From Acidobacteriota bacterium (GTDB lineage Bacteria > Acidobacteriota > Terriglobia > Bryobacterales > Bryobacteraceae): 64,000 nucleotides of DNA. The translations under genes were made by a program, and so were the position numbers. This document shows, piece by piece, positions 62,754 through 64,000 of the stretch (position 1 is the first letter of the stretch; each line of letters starts with the position of its first letter). The stretch spans positions 62,001-126,000 of the forward strand of contig JAFDVS010000019.1 in NCBI GenBank assembly GCA_018268935.1. The letters are read 5' to 3'. The notes beneath the pieces are model-generated. The model made no database searches and was not told where the DNA came from. It worked only from the letters and a program-made list of their open reading frames with translations.

Positions 62754-64000
62754 ATGCCTTTCAGCCGGCGTCAATTTCTACAGCAGAGCGGGTTCGCCGC
62801 TGCAGCCGCGCAATCGGCGCCTGCGGCGAATGACCGAATTCAGGTCGGTGTGATCGGCACCGGGGCCAGATCACATGAACTGATGCAAGCGCTTCTATCG
62901 TTACCCTCCTCCCAGATCGTTGGCGTCAGCGACGCCTACACCGGCCGCGTCGCCCGCGCCCTGGAGCGAGTGGGCAAAAGCGCCAAGTCCTATCCATCCT
63001 ACAAGGACATCCTCGCCGACAAATCGATCGACGCCGTTGTCGTTGCCACCCCTGACCACTGGCATAAGACAATGGTCCTCGAAGCCTTGGCTGCGGGTAA
63101 GGATGTCTACTGCGAAAAGCCGCTTACCTACCGCTCCACGGAGGGTCTGGAGATCATCGCCGCCGCCAACCAGACCGGCCGCATCGTACAAGTCGGTAGC
63201 CAAGGCATCAGCTCTCTCACACAAATGAAAGCAAGGGACTTGGTCCGGGCAGGCAAGCTTGGCCGCGTCACCATGATCCGTGCCGCCTACAATCGTAATA
63301 GTGCCTCCGGCGCCTGGATCTACCCCATTCCGCCGGACGCCTCTGCAAAGACCGTGAACTGGGATGCCTTCCTCGGCTCCGCCCCCAAGCGTCCCTTCAG
63401 CCTCGAGCGATTCTTCCGCTGGCGTTGCTACGAAGACTACTCCGGTGGCATCGCCACCGATTTGTTCGTCCACCTCTGCACCACCATTCACTTCCTCATG
63501 GACGCCAAGGCGCCGAGCCGCGTCATGGCAATGGGACAGCTATACCGCTGGACCAACAGCCGCGATGTACCCGACACCCTTAATGCAGTCCTGGAATACC
63601 CCGAGGGTTTCACCGTAAACCTCAGTTCCACCTTCAACAACCAGCTCTCCGCCGAAGGCAATTTCCAAATCTTGGGCACCGAGGGCAGTATTCTCCTCGG
63701 AGGCGGCATGACCTTCCAGCGCGAAAAGGCGGAAGAGGACAACCGCTGGATTGTGGAGAGCTGGCCATCCAAGCTGGAAGAGGAGTACTACAAAAATCCT
63801 AAAATCCGCGAAACCGAACTCCCCGGCACACGCAAACCGGCTATCCACACCGTCAGTGAGCAGTTCCAGTCCGAGGGCGCGGATTCCACCATCACCCACC
63901 TGGCCGGGTGGCTCGAATCCATCCGCACTCGGAAGTCCCCTTACGAAAATGCCCTTACCGGCCATCGCGCCGCTGCCTGCGCCCACATGGTGAACCTGTC
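62754..64000 (+). CDS. Tat-exported Gfo/Idh/MocA oxidoreductase (3' end cut by window edge)
   Basis: 415 codons open at the window edge. The N-terminus SRRQFLQQSGFAAAAA is a twin-arginine signal. The Rossmann fold starts IQVGVIGTGARSHELM; the catalytic-motif region reads VYCEKPLTYRS, with the EKP motif of the family, and SGGIATDLFVHLCTTIHFLM is the substrate-side segment. GGAGG lies 9 nt before the ATG. These enzymes oxidise or reduce sugars with NAD(P) or rearrange them; an exported copy is a hallmark of Bryobacteraceae/Planctomycetes. The substrate is unknown. Confidence 0.9.
   Translation, partial: MPFSRRQFLQQSGFAAAAAQSAPAANDRIQVGVIGTGARSHELMQALLSLPSSQIVGVSDAYTGRVARALERVGKSAKSYPSYKDILADKSIDAVVVATPDHWHKTMVLEALAAGKDVYCEKPLTYRSTEGLEIIAAANQTGRIVQVGSQGISSLTQMKARDLVRAGKLGRVTMIRAAYNRNSASGAWIYPIPPDASAKTVNWDAFLGSAPKRPFSLERFFRWRCYEDYSGGIATDLFVHLCTTIHFLMDAKAPSRVMAMGQLYRWTNSRDVPDTLNAVLEYPEGFTVNLSSTFNNQLSAEGNFQILGTEGSILLGGGMTFQREKAEEDNRWIVESWPSKLEEEYYKNPKIRETELPGTRKPAIHTVSEQFQSEGADSTITHLAGWLESIRTRKSPYENALTGHRAAACAHMVNL

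Noticed and set aside
1..64000. CRISPR array, tRNA, rRNA, insertion sequence or prophage
   Set aside because: No regularly spaced repeats, cloverleaf, rRNA segments, transposase or integrase motifs were seen on reading through the intergenic stretches and frames.

Overview
The window looks like a chromosomal segment of a high-GC acidobacterium, most likely of the Bryobacteraceae/Solibacter type. This is inferred from gene content, because no rRNA is present. The pointers are a giant secreted NHL-propeller protein ending in the Solibacter-type C-terminal domain (TIGR03437-like), further NHL and YVTN propellers, a secreted sulfatase, a Tat-exported Gfo/Idh/MocA dehydrogenase, a PEGA-domain protein, an ECF sigma factor of the Sigma-70_ECF class, and several SAM/MFS/ABC genes typical of that lineage. 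I see no tRNA, rRNA, CRISPR array, transposase, integrase or phage gene. The window is genic throughout, with about 60 protein genes, and two are cut by the edges.

Layout. 1-7.3 kb: a membrane sensor kinase (cut), thioredoxin, glycogen synthase, an S41-like secreted protein, a sulfatase and a cobalamin adenosyltransferase. 7.5-12 kb: a transporter / NHL protein / methyltransferase / ArgD unit. 12-18.7 kb: a lipocalin-like protein, RlpA, a tiny Lys/Ala-rich gene with its own promoter and terminator, ispF-ispD with a PIN/TRAM protein, an RRM protein, an epimerase and inositol-phosphate synthase. 18.8-22.9 kb: a LytTR regulator, a small gene plus nucleotidyltransferase pair, a YVTN lipoprotein, a RodZ-like HTH protein fused to a glucosaminidase-like domain, and tadA. 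23-27.4 kb: a four-gene ABC exporter operon. 27.4-33.3 kb: a PEGA protein, ribokinase, DUF507, the giant NHL protein and a small unknown. 33.3-40 kb: a histidine-kinase-like protein lacking its phospho-acceptor, a clostripain-type peptidase, MutS2, Nudix and SMP-30. 40-47.8 kb: a degenerate MBL protein, a LytS/LytTR two-component pair, an ECF sigma, a TlpA-like protein, a TPR protein ending in a heme-c motif, an MFS transporter and a FliA-family sigma factor. 48-64 kb: a CpaE-like ATPase with a divergent LuxR regulator, a secreted TldD/TldE-like pair followed by an LptF-LptG fusion, a radical SAM protein, acyl-CoA dehydrogenase, a GT-C-like membrane protein, an AtzG/AtzE-like pair, and the start of an oxidoreductase.

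The most unusual items are: (i) the 23-residue Lys/Ala-rich gene at 13.15 kb, with a consensus promoter, leader hairpin, Shine-Dalgarno and GNRA-loop terminator; (ii) the RodZ-like HTH / glucosaminidase fusion; (iii) three proteins whose catalytic signature is lost (kinase at 33.4 kb, MBL protein at 40.0 kb, TldE-like protein at 52.2 kb); (iv) tandem dyad operators upstream of the FliA-like sigma gene; and (v) a run of convergent gene pairs that share 4-bp mutual stop codons.
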